From contig NZ_JAHRGL010000013.1 in assembly GCF_019097855.1 (NCBI RefSeq), positions 1-64,000 on the forward strand: a stretch of DNA of 64,000 nt. The letters run 5' to 3'. Of this stretch, positions 52,983 through 63,170 are shown in pieces. Below the pieces are notes generated by a model. It saw nothing but the letters and a program-made list of their open reading frames with translations, made no database searches and had not been told where the DNA came from. Made by a program: the position numbers and the translations under genes. Source of the stretch: Geopseudomonas aromaticivorans (GTDB taxonomy: Bacteria > Pseudomonadota > Gammaproteobacteria > Pseudomonadales > Pseudomonadaceae). Numbering within the stretch: position 1 is the first letter of the stretch; each line of letters starts with the position of its first letter.

Positions 52983-54212
52983 ATGGGCTTTTCGCAGGCA
53001 CTCAGCGGTCTCAACGCGGCCTCCAAGAACCTCGATGTGATGGGCAACAACATCGCCAACTCGCAGACCATCGGCTACAAGAGCGCCACCATGCAGTTTG
53101 CCGATGTGTATGCCGGCGCCAAGGTCGGCCTGGGTGTCAGCGTCGCCGGGGTGCAGCAGAACTTCAAGGACGGCAACCTGGAGGCTACCGGACGCAATCT
53201 CGACCTGGCCATCAGCGGGGGCGGATTCCTGCGTTTTGACCAGGGCGAGCAGATCGTCTATGCCCGCAACGGCCAGTTGACCATGACCCCGGACGGCTAC
53301 CTGGAGAATGCCCAGGGCGGCCGTCTGACCGGCTATCCGGGGGCTGCCGGCAATGGCGGCCAGCTGCAGCAGCTGAACATCCCGGCCGTGGGGCTGCCGG
53401 CCAAGGCCACCGAGGAGCTCAAGGCGACCCTGAACCTGGACGCCGGAATGGCAACTCTGGATCCGGCCGCCTTCGATCCGCTCAAGCCGGCCACCTACTC
53501 CTACGCCAACGGGGCTACCGTCTTCGACTCGCAGGGCAGCGCGCAGACACTCACCCTGTATTTCCTCAAGACCGGCGTCAACACCTGGGAGGTCAAGGCG
53601 GCGCGTGCGACACCCGAAGGGCAGGAGTTCTCCGCAGACACTACCCGGCTGACCTTCGACAGCAACGGCCTGCTGCAGGGCAGCTCCTCGATCAGCGGGG
53701 GCGTTGCGGGTACTGCCAGCAGTCCTTACGAGTCGACTCCGGTCACCTTTGCGCTGACTGGCGGGGCAAACAACCTCGACTTCCAGCTGAACCTCACTGG
53801 CAGCACCCAGTTCGCCAACGAATTCGAGCTGGGCAGCCTGAATCAGGACGGCTTCACCTCCGGCAGCCTGGTGGATATTTCCGTCGACAAGAAGGGCCAG
53901 ATCATCGGCAGCTACTCCAACGAGCGCACCCAGGTGTTGGGCACCATCGCAATGGCCAACTTCCGTAATCCCGAGGGCCTGTCGCCGGTGGGCGGCGCCT
54001 GGGTGGAAACCTCCGACTCCGGGCAGGCGCTGATCGGCGAGGCCGGCACGGGGCTGTTCGGCGGCATTGAGGCCGGGGTGGTGGAGACGTCCAACGTCGA
54101 TCTGACCAAGGAACTGGTCAATCTGATCATCGCCCAGCGCAACTTCCAGGCCAACGCCCAGACCATCAAGCTGCAGGACGAAGTGCTGCAGCAGGCCGTG
54201 AACCTGCGCTGA
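52983..54212 (+). CDS. flgE: FlgE, hook protein
   Basis: This 409-residue hook subunit has N-terminal MGFSQALSGLNAASKNLDVM with IANSQTIGYKSA, a central D1/D2 region with many Gly and Thr, and the C-terminal LVNLIIAQRNFQANAQTIK helix. It forms the flexible hook between rod and filament. There is a 64-bp gap between it and flgD, with GGGGAG as ribosome site. Confidence 0.95.
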   Translation: MGFSQALSGLNAASKNLDVMGNNIANSQTIGYKSATMQFADVYAGAKVGLGVSVAGVQQNFKDGNLEATGRNLDLAISGGGFLRFDQGEQIVYARNGQLTMTPDGYLENAQGGRLTGYPGAAGNGGQLQQLNIPAVGLPAKATEELKATLNLDAGMATLDPAAFDPLKPATYSYANGATVFDSQGSAQTLTLYFLKTGVNTWEVKAARATPEGQEFSADTTRLTFDSNGLLQGSSSISGGVAGTASSPYESTPVTFALTGGANNLDFQLNLTGSTQFANEFELGSLNQDGFTSGSLVDISVDKKGQIIGSYSNERTQVLGTIAMANFRNPEGLSPVGGAWVETSDSGQALIGEAGTGLFGGIEAGVVETSNVDLTKELVNLIIAQRNFQANAQTIKLQDEVLQQAVNLR

Positions 54213-54224
54213 GGGGCCTGACCG

Positions 54225-54980
54225 ATGGATCGCATCCTCTATACCGCCATGAGTGGCGCGCGCTACAGCCTCGACCAGCAGGCCGTGGTCAGCCACAACC
54301 TGGCCAACGCCTCGACGCCGGGCTTTCGCGCCCAGCTCGCGGTCATGCGTGCCGAGCCGGTGGCTGGCGATGGGCTGGCCACCCGCACGTCGGTGGTGGC
54401 CAGCACGCCGGTTGCCGACTTCACGGCGGGGCCGATCAGCACGACCGGTCGCGAACTGGATGTCGCGCTCCAGGGCGATGGCTGGCTGGCGGTGCAGGCG
54501 GCCGATGGCAGCGAGGCCTATACCCGTCGCGGCGACCTGCAGGTGGATGCCAACGGGATGGTCAGTGTGCTCGGCCGCCCGGTGATCGGCGATGGCGGGG
54601 CGCTGACGGTACCGCTGGGCAGCTCGGTGAGTATCGGCAACGACGGCACCCTCAGCGCCATCGGCGAGGGTGAGGCGCCGGACAGTATCAGTCCGGTGGG
54701 CCGCCTGAAGCTGGTGTCGGCGGCTCCCGGCAGTCTGGTGCGGGGCGAAGACGGCCTGTTCCGCCAGCCGCCCGATGCGAGCGGCGCCAGCGCGGCCTTG
54801 CCGACCGACGAGAATGTGCGCCTGGCTTCCGGGGCTCTGGAGGGCAGCAACGTCAGCCCGACCGAGGCGATGGTGGCGATGATCGACAACGCCCGCCGCT
54901 ACGACATGCAGATGAAGGTCATCGGCACTGCCGACGACAACGCCCAGCGCGCCAACGGCCTGCTCTCGCTGCAGGGCTGA
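54225..54980 (+). CDS. flgF: FlgF, proximal rod protein
   Basis: This 251-residue rod protein begins MDRILYTAMSGARYSLDQQA and has the axial HNLANASTPGFRAQLA motif, then the GNDGTLS and EGSNVSPTEAMVAMIDNARRYDM segments. It joins FlgG to the proximal rod. It follows flgE by 12 bp in the same operon. Confidence 0.93.
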   Translation: MDRILYTAMSGARYSLDQQAVVSHNLANASTPGFRAQLAVMRAEPVAGDGLATRTSVVASTPVADFTAGPISTTGRELDVALQGDGWLAVQAADGSEAYTRRGDLQVDANGMVSVLGRPVIGDGGALTVPLGSSVSIGNDGTLSAIGEGEAPDSISPVGRLKLVSAAPGSLVRGEDGLFRQPPDASGASAALPTDENVRLASGALEGSNVSPTEAMVAMIDNARRYDMQMKVIGTADDNAQRANGLLSLQG

Positions 54981-55009
54981 GCCCTGCCTGACCCTTTCGG
55001 AGAAACAAG

Positions 55010-55792
55010 ATGATCAGATCGCTGTGGACGGCGAAAACCGGCCTGGAATCGCAACAGGTCCAGCTGGACGTGATCGCCAACAACCTGGCCAACGTCAGCA
55101 CCAATGGCTTCAAGCGTTCGCGGGCGATTTTCGAGGACCTGCTGTACCAGAATCTGCGCCAGCCCGGCGCGCAGAGCTCGGCGCAGACCAACCTGCCGTC
55201 CGGCCTGCAGATCGGCACCGGGGTGCGTCCGGTGGCGACCGAGCGCGTGCATAGCCAGGGCAACCTGCAGAACACCGAAAACTCGCGGGATCTGGCGATC
55301 AACGGCAACGGCTTCTTCCAGGTGCTGATGCCCGACGACAACACCGCCTACACTCGTGACGGCAGCTTCCAGATCGACAATAACGGCCAGTTGGTCACGG
55401 CCAGTGGCTACCCGCTGGAGCCGTCGATCACCATTCCGGAAAACGCCCTGTCGGTCACCGTGGCTCAGGATGGCGTGGTCTCGATCACCGAGCCCGGCAG
55501 CACCCAGAGCCGTGAGGTGGGCCAGTTGTCGCTGGCCACCTTCATCAATTCCCCGGGGTTGCAGAGCATCGGCGAGAACCTCTACCTGGAAACCGAAAGC
55601 TCGGGTCCGCGCAATGAAAGCACGCCGGGCCTGAATGGCGCCGGCCGCATCATGCAGGGCTATGTGGAAACCTCCAACGTCAACGTGGTGGAGGAGATGG
55701 TCAGCATGATCCAGACCCAGCGCGCCTACGAGATCAACAGCAAGGCGGTGGAGACTTCCGACGAAATGCTTGCCCGCCTGACCCAGCTGTAA
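55010..55792 (+). CDS. flgG: FlgG, distal rod protein
   Basis: This 260-residue distal rod protein starts [20 protein letters not shown] with [19 protein letters not shown] and has the strongly conserved end [20 protein letters not shown]. It forms the drive-shaft part of the rod that runs through the L and P rings. The stop codon overlaps a possible ATG of flgH. Confidence 0.95.
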   Translation: MIRSLWTAKTGLESQQVQLDVIANNLANVSTNGFKRSRAIFEDLLYQNLRQPGAQSSAQTNLPSGLQIGTGVRPVATERVHSQGNLQNTENSRDLAINGNGFFQVLMPDDNTAYTRDGSFQIDNNGQLVTASGYPLEPSITIPENALSVTVAQDGVVSITEPGSTQSREVGQLSLATFINSPGLQSIGENLYLETESSGPRNESTPGLNGAGRIMQGYVETSNVNVVEEMVSMIQTQRAYEINSKAVETSDEMLARLTQL

Positions 55793-55806
55793 TGAGGGGC
55801 GCGCAG

Positions 55807-56487
55807 ATGCTGTCGTCGCACGCGCGCATCTGGCTGCTGGCCGGACTGCTGCAGGTTCTGTCGCTGGCCGGCTGTGCGCAGTTGCCGCGGCCTTCGGTGG
55901 TGGGCGAGCAGGAGCAGGTGCTGATTCCCGAACGGCCGCAGACGCCGGCCAACGGCGCGATCTACCAGGCCCGGCGCGGCTTCCAGCCGTTGTTCGAGGA
56001 CCGCCGGCCGCGCATGGTCGGCGACATCCTCACCGTGGTCCTCAATGAGGAGGTCAGCGCCAGCAAGAACGCCTCGGCCAACACCAGTCGTGGCGGCTCG
56101 GCGAGCCTGACACCGACCCTGGTGCCGGAAAAGCTCAAGGAGCTGTCCAAATGGGCTACCGATCTGGAAGGCGACAACGACTTCAGCGGCAGCGGCGGCG
56201 CCAAGGCGAACAACTCCTTCACCGGCACCATCACCGTGACGGTGCTGGACGTGATGGCCAACGGCAACCTGCGGGTGCGCGGCGAGAAGCAGATCGCCAT
56301 CAACCAGGGCACCGAATTCATCCGCTTCTCCGGGGTGGTCAATCCACGCACGATCACCGGGCAGAACACCGTGCCCTCGACCCAGGTGGCCGACGCGCGC
56401 ATCGAGTACGTGGGTGACGGCTACATCAACGAGGCCCAGCACATGGGCTGGCTGCAACGCATCTTCCTCAACATTTCGCCGTTCTGA
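55807..56487 (+). CDS. flgH: FlgH, L-ring lipoprotein
   Basis: This 226-residue outer-membrane lipoprotein has a signal with lipobox LAGC ([11 protein letters not shown]) and the FlgH segments [37 protein letters not shown] and the C-terminal [19 protein letters not shown]. The ATG at 55807 is chosen for GAGGGG 7 bp ahead; an ATG at 55792 overlapping the flgG stop would give five extra residues. It forms the bushing in the outer membrane. Confidence 0.93.
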   Translation: MLSSHARIWLLAGLLQVLSLAGCAQLPRPSVVGEQEQVLIPERPQTPANGAIYQARRGFQPLFEDRRPRMVGDILTVVLNEEVSASKNASANTSRGGSASLTPTLVPEKLKELSKWATDLEGDNDFSGSGGAKANNSFTGTITVTVLDVMANGNLRVRGEKQIAINQGTEFIRFSGVVNPRTITGQNTVPSTQVADARIEYVGDGYINEAQHMGWLQRIFLNISPF

Positions 56488-56504
56488 CGGGGCCGCGACC
56501 TGCC

Positions 56505-57623
56505 ATGCACATGAACTTCCTGCGTCCCTCGCGCCTGCTGGCGCTGCTCCTCGCGCTCTGCGCCATCGGCAGCGCCCAGGCCGAGCGCCTGCGCGACCTG
56601 GCCGAGTTTGCCGGCGTGCGCAGCAACGCCCTGGTCGGCTACGGTCTGGTGGTGGGGCTGGATGGCTCCGGTGACCAGACCATGCAGGCGCCGTTCACCG
56701 GCCAGAGCCTGACCAATATGCTCTCGCAGCTGGGCATCACCGTGCCGCCGGGCACCAACATGCAGCTGCGTAACGTCGCCGCGGTGATGGTCACCGCCGA
56801 TCTGCAGGCCTTCGCCCGGCCGGGACAGCATCTGGATGTGGTGGTGTCCTCGGTGGGCAACGCCCGCAGCCTGCGTGGCGGCACGCTGCTGATGACGCCC
56901 CTCAAGGGCGTGGACGGCGAAACCTATGCGCTGGCCCAGGGCAACCTGCTGGTCGGCGGCGCTGGCGCGCAGTCGGGTGGCAGCAGCGTGCAGATCAACC
57001 AGCAGGCCGGCGGGCGGATCAGTCGCGGCGCCATCGTCGAGCGCGCGGTGCCGCTGCAGCTGCAAAACGACCTCGGCTTGCTCGAGCTGCAGCTCAAGCA
57101 GCCGGACTTCGGCATGGCCCAGCGCATGGTCACGGCGATCAACTATGCCTTCGGCCGCACCGTGGCCAGCGCCCAGGACGGTGGGCTGATCCTGCTGGAT
57201 GCGCCGCGCGATCCCAACGGCCGGGTCAACTTCATGGCGCGGCTGGAGAGCCTGGACATCCTTCCCGGCGAGGTGGCGCCCAAGGTGATCATCAACTCGC
57301 GCAGCGGCGCGGTGGTGCTCAACGGCACGGTGAGGCTGCAGAACGCCGCGGTAGCCCACGGCAACCTGTCGGTGGTGATCGACAACCAGCCCAAGGTCAG
57401 CCAGCCGGCGCCGTTCAGCGGCGGCGAGACCGTAGTGGTGCCGGATTCGCAGATCACCGTCGAGCAGCAGGGCACCGGTCTGCGCATGGTCGCGCCGAGC
57501 GCGAACCTACTCGAGGTGGTCAAGGCGCTGAATGCGCTGGGCGCCACGCCGCAGGACCTGATGTCGATTCTCGAAGCGCTCAAGGCCGCCGGCGCCCTGC
57601 GCGCGGAACTGGAGATCATCTGA
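56505..57623 (+). CDS. flgI: FlgI, P-ring protein
   Basis: This 372-residue periplasmic protein has a cleavable signal (ending GSAQA), then [20 protein letters not shown] and [12 protein letters not shown], the diagnostic FlgI start. [20 protein letters not shown] and the final [20 protein letters not shown] complete the family pattern. It forms the ring in the peptidoglycan layer. The stop overlaps the flgJ start. Confidence 0.95.
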   Translation: MHMNFLRPSRLLALLLALCAIGSAQAERLRDLAEFAGVRSNALVGYGLVVGLDGSGDQTMQAPFTGQSLTNMLSQLGITVPPGTNMQLRNVAAVMVTADLQAFARPGQHLDVVVSSVGNARSLRGGTLLMTPLKGVDGETYALAQGNLLVGGAGAQSGGSSVQINQQAGGRISRGAIVERAVPLQLQNDLGLLELQLKQPDFGMAQRMVTAINYAFGRTVASAQDGGLILLDAPRDPNGRVNFMARLESLDILPGEVAPKVIINSRSGAVVLNGTVRLQNAAVAHGNLSVVIDNQPKVSQPAPFSGGETVVVPDSQITVEQQGTGLRMVAPSANLLEVVKALNALGATPQDLMSILEALKAAGALRAELEII

Positions 57624-58660
57624 TGAGCGTTGCCGATCTGGGTAGTCAGTTTGCCCTCGACCTGCAGGGCGTCCAGCGCCTCAAGCAGACCGCGCGCCAG
57701 GACCCGGCGGCGGGACTGCGCGGGGCGAGCAAGCAGTTCGAGGCGCTGTTCCTGCAGATGATGCTGAAAAGCATGCGCGAGGCGAGCCCGCAGTCCGGCC
57801 TGCTCGACAGCCAGCAGAGCCGCTTCTATACCGAGATGCTCGACCAGCAGTGGTCGCAGCAGCTGGCCGGCCATGGGCTGGGGCTCGCCGAGCAACTGAC
57901 GCAGCAGTTGCAGAGCCAGGCGGGCGTCGCTGCGGCGGCCGTGCCAGCGGCGGAGGGCGCGTTGATCGCCGGGATTCCGCGCGGCACGCCGCGTCCGCTG
58001 TACGGCGCCCTGCAGCTCGACCCGGCCGCCGGCGGCATGCCGGTGGTGGAGTCGACGGGCAGCCGCCGCTCGAACCCGCTCGGCGCTGGCTCAGCTTCGG
58101 CCGCGGTGGTGAGTGCCGTGCCCGACGGGCCAGCCCTCGTGCTCAGCGCCAGCGGCGACATGGACGGCGGGCGGGCGAGTCACGTGGCCAGCTTCGCCGC
58201 TCGACTGCAGGAGCCGGCCCGCGCGGCCAGCCGCTCCAGCGGCGTGCCGGCCGAGTTGATCCTCGCCCAGGCCGCGCTGGAAACCGGCTGGGGCCGCCAC
58301 GAGATTGCCACGGCCAATGGCGCCAACAGCCACAACCTGTTCGGCATCAAGGCCGGCAGCGAGTGGCAGGGGCCGACCACCGAGGTGCGCACCACCGAGT
58401 ATGTCGACGGCCAGGCGCAGAGCCGGGTCGAGCGTTTCCGCGTCTACGACTCCTTCGAGGCGGCGTTCACCGACTATGCCCGGCTGATCGTCAGCAATCC
58501 GCGCTATGCCGGTGTAGTCAGCGCCCCCGATGCCCAGCAGGCGGCGCGCGCCCTGCAACGCGGCGGCTACGCCACCGACCCGGCCTATGCCGACAAGCTG
58601 ATCGCGGTGATGACCACCCTGGCGCCCTTCGATCCCAGCCGCCAGGTCGCGCAGCTCTGA
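57623..58660 (+). CDS. flgJ: FlgJ, rod cap and peptidoglycan hydrolase
   Basis: This 345-residue two-domain protein has an N-terminal rod-cap domain (GASKQFEALFLQMMLKSMRE) and a C-terminal GH73 glucosaminidase-like domain with ILAQAALETGWGRHEI, whose glutamate is the catalytic acid, then the NLFGIKAGSEWQG segment. The linker of about 90 residues is rich in Ala and Pro. It clears peptidoglycan for the growing rod. The start overlaps the flgI stop (TGATG). Confidence 0.94.
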   Translation: MSVADLGSQFALDLQGVQRLKQTARQDPAAGLRGASKQFEALFLQMMLKSMREASPQSGLLDSQQSRFYTEMLDQQWSQQLAGHGLGLAEQLTQQLQSQAGVAAAAVPAAEGALIAGIPRGTPRPLYGALQLDPAAGGMPVVESTGSRRSNPLGAGSASAAVVSAVPDGPALVLSASGDMDGGRASHVASFAARLQEPARAASRSSGVPAELILAQAALETGWGRHEIATANGANSHNLFGIKAGSEWQGPTTEVRTTEYVDGQAQSRVERFRVYDSFEAAFTDYARLIVSNPRYAGVVSAPDAQQAARALQRGGYATDPAYADKLIAVMTTLAPFDPSRQVAQL

Positions 58661-58710
58661 GGCGTCCGGCGCACGGTCTTCGAATGTGCGGCCTGTCACG
58701 CTAACGGCTA

Positions 58711-58737
58711 TCAAGATCGTGGCGGTGCTGCCGATAA
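58711..58737 (+). promoter_or_regulatory. Sigma-28 promoter of flgKL
   Basis: TCAAGATC (58711-58718), 11 bases, then GCCGATAA (58730-58737), a perfect -10 element. It lies 29 bp before flgK and indicates that the hook-filament junction genes are late (class III) genes, separate from the flgB operon. Confidence 0.78.
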
Positions 58738-58766
58738 CCTGAGCAAGGTTGAACAGGAACGGCTTC

Positions 58767-60395
58767 ATGAGCATCTTTTCCATCGGCGTCAGTGGCCTGC
58801 ATACCGCGCAGACCGTGTTGGCCACCACCAGCAGCAACATCAGCAACGTCTATACCCCTGGCTACAATCGGCAGCTGCCGCAGCTGAGCGAGAGCTTCGC
58901 CGGTGGCGGTGTGGAGGTGGCCAATATCGAGCGCCAGTTCAACCAGTTCGTCAGCGACCAGTTGAACCGCAGCAATGGCGTCGCTGGCGGGCTGAGCGCC
59001 TATCACGCCCAGGTCAGTCAGATCGACAACCTGATGGCCGACCGCGAAGCCGGACTGGCGCCGCTGATGAGCAACTTCTTTTCCGCCCTGGAAGATGTGG
59101 TGGCCTCGCCCGCCGATCCCGCCGCTCGCCAGGGCGTGCTGGGGGCAGCGCAAACCCTGAGCGGGCAGTTCCGCTCCTTCGACGGCTACCTCAGTGACAT
59201 GCAGAGCAGCCTCAACGGGCAGATCAAGGATCAGGTCACCCAGATCAACAACTCCGCTTCCCAGGTCGCCAAGCTCAACCGCGAGATCAGCATGGCCAAG
59301 GCCAAGACCGGCGCGGCTCCCAACGGACTGCTCGATCTGCGCGACCAACTGGTCGCCGAGCTGAGTCAGCGGGTCGACGCGCGGCTGACCATCCAGGACG
59401 GTGGCGGCTACAACCTGACCCTGAGCAACGGCTTGAGCCTGGTCAGCGGCAGCAGCAGCTTCAGTCTCGAAGCCATGCGTTCGTCCGAGGACGCCAGCCG
59501 TTTCGTGGTTGGCTACCGGGATCCGGGCGGCAACCTGCTGGAGTTCGCCGATAGCACCTTCAGCACCGGCGAGCTGGGCGGGCTGATGACCTTCCGCCGG
59601 GATACCCTCGACCGCGCGCAGAACCAGCTGGGTCAGCTGGCGGTGTCGCTGGCGGTGTCGTTCAACGAGCAGCATGCCCAGGGTGTCGACCTCTATGGCG
59701 ACACCGGCAGCGACTTCTTCGCCATCGGCCAGCCAGTCAGCTTCAGCAACGTCCAGAACAACGGCGATGCCTCGCTGAGCGCCAGCTACGCCGCGGCCGA
59801 GCTGGGCAACCTGACCACCAGCGATTACGACGTGACCTGGACCCAGGCCGCCGGTTACAGCGTGCTGCGCCGCGATATTGGCACCGCGGTGGAGGCCAAC
59901 TACGACGCGGCCAACGGTACCCTGAAGTTCGGTGGCATGACCTTGCAGGTCAATGGCACTCCGGCAGAAGGCGACCGCTTCCTGGTGCAGCCCACCCGCC
60001 GCGCCGCTGGCCAGTTGGCGAGCAAGCTCAGCGATGCCGCACGGATTGCCGCCGGCCAGCCGCAAGGCAGCACGGGTACGGGGGACAATCGCAATGCGCT
60101 GAAACTGCAGGCCCTGCAGACCCGCTCGCTGGTCGGCGGCCAGGCGACCCTGAGCCAGGGCTATGCAGCCATGGTCAGCGACATCGGCAACCGCACCAAC
60201 ATCGCCGCGGCCAACCTGACGGCCCAGCAGGGCCTCAGCGAGCAGCTCAGCGCCCTGCAGCAGGCCGACTCGGGGGTCAACCTCGATGAGGAAGCGGCCA
60301 ACCTGATCCGCTACCAGCAGTTCTACCAGGCCAACGCCAAGGTCATCGAGATCGGCGCGGCGGTCTTCGACACCCTGCTCGGCATTCGTGCCTGA
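58767..60395 (+). CDS. flgK: FlgK, hook-filament junction protein 1
   Basis: This 542-residue protein has N-terminal SIFSIGVSGLHTAQTVLATT with SNISNVYTPGYNRQ and the C-terminal EEAANLIRYQQFYQANAKVI helix. Together with FlgL it links hook and filament. It is clearly shorter than the roughly 680-residue FlgK of the primary P. aeruginosa system, the central variable domain being reduced. It follows a sigma-28 promoter, has AGGAA before the ATG, and is 19 bp ahead of flgL. Confidence 0.93.
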   Translation: MSIFSIGVSGLHTAQTVLATTSSNISNVYTPGYNRQLPQLSESFAGGGVEVANIERQFNQFVSDQLNRSNGVAGGLSAYHAQVSQIDNLMADREAGLAPLMSNFFSALEDVVASPADPAARQGVLGAAQTLSGQFRSFDGYLSDMQSSLNGQIKDQVTQINNSASQVAKLNREISMAKAKTGAAPNGLLDLRDQLVAELSQRVDARLTIQDGGGYNLTLSNGLSLVSGSSSFSLEAMRSSEDASRFVVGYRDPGGNLLEFADSTFSTGELGGLMTFRRDTLDRAQNQLGQLAVSLAVSFNEQHAQGVDLYGDTGSDFFAIGQPVSFSNVQNNGDASLSASYAAAELGNLTTSDYDVTWTQAAGYSVLRRDIGTAVEANYDAANGTLKFGGMTLQVNGTPAEGDRFLVQPTRRAAGQLASKLSDAARIAAGQPQGSTGTGDNRNALKLQALQTRSLVGGQATLSQGYAAMVSDIGNRTNIAAANLTAQQGLSEQLSALQQADSGVNLDEEAANLIRYQQFYQANAKVIEIGAAVFDTLLGIRA

Positions 60396-60414
60396 CCGCC
60401 AGGAGATAAGCGCG

Positions 60415-61335
60415 ATGCGCATCAGCACCATCACCATGTACGAGCAGAGCCTCAACTCGCTGAACCGCCAGCAGGGCGAGTTCCTCAAGATCGGCCAGCA
60501 CATCTCCAGCGGCCGGCGGGTGGTCAACCCCTCGGACGATCCGCAGGCCGCCGCGCTGGCGGTGGGCATCGACCAGGCCAAGGCCGTCGACCAGCAGTAC
60601 GCCAATGCCCGGGTCAGTGCGCGCAACAGCCTGTCCCAGGAGGAGAGCGTGCTCAACAGCACCTCCGACTTCATCGTGCGGGCGCGCACCCTGCTGGTGC
60701 AGGCCGGCAACGACACCCTGGGCGATGTCGATCGCCAGGCCATCGGCCTGGAGTTGCAGGGTATCTACGAAGGGCTGCTCGGTCAGGCCAATTCGGCGGA
60801 CGGCAACGGGCGCTTCATGTTCGGCGGTTTTCAGGACGACACGCCGCCGTTCGTGCAGGGCGCGGATGGCAAGGTCAGCTATGTCGGTGACAGTGGCGTC
60901 AAGGGGCAGCAGGTCGATTCGGCGCGGCTGATGCCCAGCGTCGACAACGGGCAAGCCATCTTCAAGAGTGCCGATGACGCCGACCTGTTCGCTACCCTGG
61001 AAAACCTGATTGGCACCCTCGCCACGCCGGTGGCAAGCGAGGCCGACAAGGCGAACCTGCAGTCCGTGCTCGCCACGGCCGGCAAGGCGCTGGGCAAGAG
61101 CTTCGACAATGTCCTCGCGGTGCGCGCCTCGGTCGGTGCGCGGCTGAACGAGCTGGATGTGCTGGATGTGGTGGGCGGCAACCGCATGCTCAACTACGAG
61201 CAGGTCCTCTCCGATCGCCTCGATCTCGACTACAACAAGGCGATTTCCGACTACACCCTGCGCCAGGTCGGCTTGCAGGCGGCCCAGAAAGCCTTCGTCG
61301 ACGTGCAGAAGCTGTCGCTGTTCAACCAGCTGTAA
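60415..61335 (+). CDS. flgL: FlgL, hook-filament junction protein 3
   Basis: This 306-residue flagellin-like protein starts MRISTITMYEQSLNSLNRQQ with GEFLKIGQHISSGRRVVNPS and DDP, and ends YTLRQVGLQAAQKAFVDVQK. It forms the second junction zone. AGGAGA precedes the ATG. Its stop codon (TAA at 61333-61335) touches the end of fliR on the other strand without a gap, so no terminator lies between the two converging operons. Confidence 0.93.
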   Translation: MRISTITMYEQSLNSLNRQQGEFLKIGQHISSGRRVVNPSDDPQAAALAVGIDQAKAVDQQYANARVSARNSLSQEESVLNSTSDFIVRARTLLVQAGNDTLGDVDRQAIGLELQGIYEGLLGQANSADGNGRFMFGGFQDDTPPFVQGADGKVSYVGDSGVKGQQVDSARLMPSVDNGQAIFKSADDADLFATLENLIGTLATPVASEADKANLQSVLATAGKALGKSFDNVLAVRASVGARLNELDVLDVVGGNRMLNYEQVLSDRLDLDYNKAISDYTLRQVGLQAAQKAFVDVQKLSLFNQL

Positions 61336-62124
61336 TCAGGCCGCCAGCGCCAGACTCTCCACCAGTTGGCGCAGGAAGGTCAGGCCGTCGCCGAACAGGC
61401 TTTCCAGGAAGCGGCCGAGGTCGTTCATCATCACCATCAGCAGCACGATGCCTACGCACATGGTCAGTGGGAAGCCGATCGAGAATACGGTCAGCTGCGG
61501 CGCAGCGCGATTGAGGATGCCCATCGCCAGGTTGATGATCAGCAGCGCCGCCACCAAGGGCAGCGCCAGCAGCAGGCCGGAGGCCAGGATAATGCGGGCA
61601 TGGCGCACCAGGACTTCACCGGCCGAGAGGTCCAGCGCCTGACCGATGGGCAGGCTGGTGAAGCTGGCGGCGAGGATTTCCAGCACGATCAGGTGGCCGT
61701 CGAGGGCGAGGAAGATCAGCAGGCTGAACATGTACAGCAGCCGCGACAGGATCATGGTGTTGGTGCCGGTATCCGGGGCGAAGAAGCTGGCGAAGCCCAG
61801 GCCCATCTGCAGGCCGATGATCTCGCCGGCGGCCTGCACCACGGCCAGGATCACGCGCATGGTCAGGCCCATGGCCGCGCCGATCAGCGTCTGCTCGATG
61901 ACAATGCCCAGGCTGGTCCAGGACACCAGGGGCACCGCCGGCAGCGGCGGCAGGTTCGGCCCCAGCAGCACCGCCAACAGCACGGCCAGGCCGATCTTGG
62001 TCTGGGTAGGGATGCTGTCGTGACCCCACAGCGGCGAGGCGGCAAGAAAGGCGGTGAGGCGCACGAACGGCCAGACGAAGGCGGCCAGCCACTGCTGCAG
62101 CTGGGCGAAGTCGACCTCGACCAC
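61336..62124 (-). CDS. fliR: FliR, flagellar export gate protein
   Basis: This 262-residue inner-membrane protein has six hydrophobic segments, including FVRLTAFLAASPLWG, the QMGLGFASFFAPDTGTNT loop and IINLAMGILNRAAPQLTVFS, all diagnostic of FliR/SctT. It assembles with FliP and FliQ into the gate that passes axial proteins. Last gene of the fliNOPQR run, with 1 bp between it and fliQ. Confidence 0.94.
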   Translation of the reverse strand: MVEVDFAQLQQWLAAFVWPFVRLTAFLAASPLWGHDSIPTQTKIGLAVLLAVLLGPNLPPLPAVPLVSWTSLGIVIEQTLIGAAMGLTMRVILAVVQAAGEIIGLQMGLGFASFFAPDTGTNTMILSRLLYMFSLLIFLALDGHLIVLEILAASFTSLPIGQALDLSAGEVLVRHARIILASGLLLALPLVAALLIINLAMGILNRAAPQLTVFSIGFPLTMCVGIVLLMVMMNDLGRFLESLFGDGLTFLRQLVESLALAA

Positions 62125-62125
62125 G

Positions 62126-62395
62126 CTAGCCGATCATCTGCGGGATGCTGGTGAATAGGTCGCGGGTGAAATCGACGATCATCTTGATCATCCACGGCCC
62201 GGTCAGCACCAGTACGGTGAACACCGCGAGGATCTTCGGAATGAACGACAGGGTCATTTCGTTGATCTGGGTGGCGGCCTGGAACAGGCTGATCAGCAGG
62301 CCGACCAGCAGGGCGGTGAGCAGCAGCGGGCCGGCCATGAACAGGGTGATGCGCATGCCCTGGTAGGCCAGGTCCATGACTGATTCGGGGGTCAT
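62126..62395 (-). CDS. fliQ: FliQ, flagellar export gate protein
   Basis: This 89-residue protein has two membrane helices, one around GPLLLTALLVGLLISLFQAA and the other FIPKILAVFTVLVLTGPWMI, with the conserved TQINEMTLSF between them. It is a ring subunit of the FliPQR gate. It stands between fliP and fliR on the same strand, 22 bp after fliP. Confidence 0.94.
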   Translation of the reverse strand: MTPESVMDLAYQGMRITLFMAGPLLLTALLVGLLISLFQAATQINEMTLSFIPKILAVFTVLVLTGPWMIKMIVDFTRDLFTSIPQMIG

Positions 62396-62417
62396 AGCAC
62401 TGCTCCGATGGCCGCAG

Positions 62418-63170
62418 TCATGGGTAGAAGCTCTGCGCCAGCGAGCCGATCAACAGCTGCCAGCCATCCACCAGCACGAACAGCATCAGCTTGAACGGCA
62501 GCGAGATGGTCGCCGGTGGCACCATCATCATGCCCAGCGCCATCAGCACGCTGGCCACCACCAGGTCGATGATCAGGAACGGAATGAAGATGGTGAAGCC
62601 GATCTGGAACGCCGTCTTCAGCTCGCTGGTGACGAAGGCCGGCAGCAGCACGCGCATCGGCACCTGCTCCGGACCCTGGAGGTCTTCGACCTTGGCCAGG
62701 CGCGCGAACAGCGCCAGGTCGGTCTCGCGGGTCTGGCCGAGCATGAAGGCATGGAACGGCCGGCTGCCGGTCTCGATGAACTGCTCGAAGTTGATCTCGT
62801 CGCGGGAGAACGGCTGCCAGGCCTGCTCGTGCACCTGGGTCAGCACCGGCGACATGACGAAGAAGGTGAGGAACAGCGCCAGGCCGATCAGCACCTGGTT
62901 GGGCGGCGTCGAGGGCGTACCGATGGCGGTGCGCAGCAGGCCGAGGACGATGATGATGCGGGTGAAGCCGGTCATCATCAGCAGCATGGCCGGCAGGAAA
63001 GCCATCGAGCTGAGCAGCAGCAGGGTCTGCAGGCTCAGCGACCACTGCTGGCTGCCGTCGGCCAGCGGTTTGCTGATCACTCCGGGCAGGCCGGTTTCGG
63101 CCAGGGCCAGGCCCGGCAGCAGGAGCAGCGCCAGCAGGGCCGGCGGACGCAGGCGAGGCAGGCGCTTCAT
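62418..63170 (-). CDS. fliP: FliP, flagellar export gate protein
   Basis: This 250-residue protein has a cleavable signal peptide (ending LALA), [20 protein letters not shown], the [19 protein letters not shown] segment, and [20 protein letters not shown] with [11 protein letters not shown]: the full FliP pattern. The ATG at 63170 overlaps the end of fliO by 4 bp (coupled translation). It forms the pentameric core of the gate. Confidence 0.95.
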   Translation of the reverse strand: MKRLPRLRPPALLALLLLPGLALAETGLPGVISKPLADGSQQWSLSLQTLLLLSSMAFLPAMLLMMTGFTRIIIVLGLLRTAIGTPSTPPNQVLIGLALFLTFFVMSPVLTQVHEQAWQPFSRDEINFEQFIETGSRPFHAFMLGQTRETDLALFARLAKVEDLQGPEQVPMRVLLPAFVTSELKTAFQIGFTIFIPFLIIDLVVASVLMALGMMMVPPATISLPFKLMLFVLVDGWQLLIGSLAQSFYP

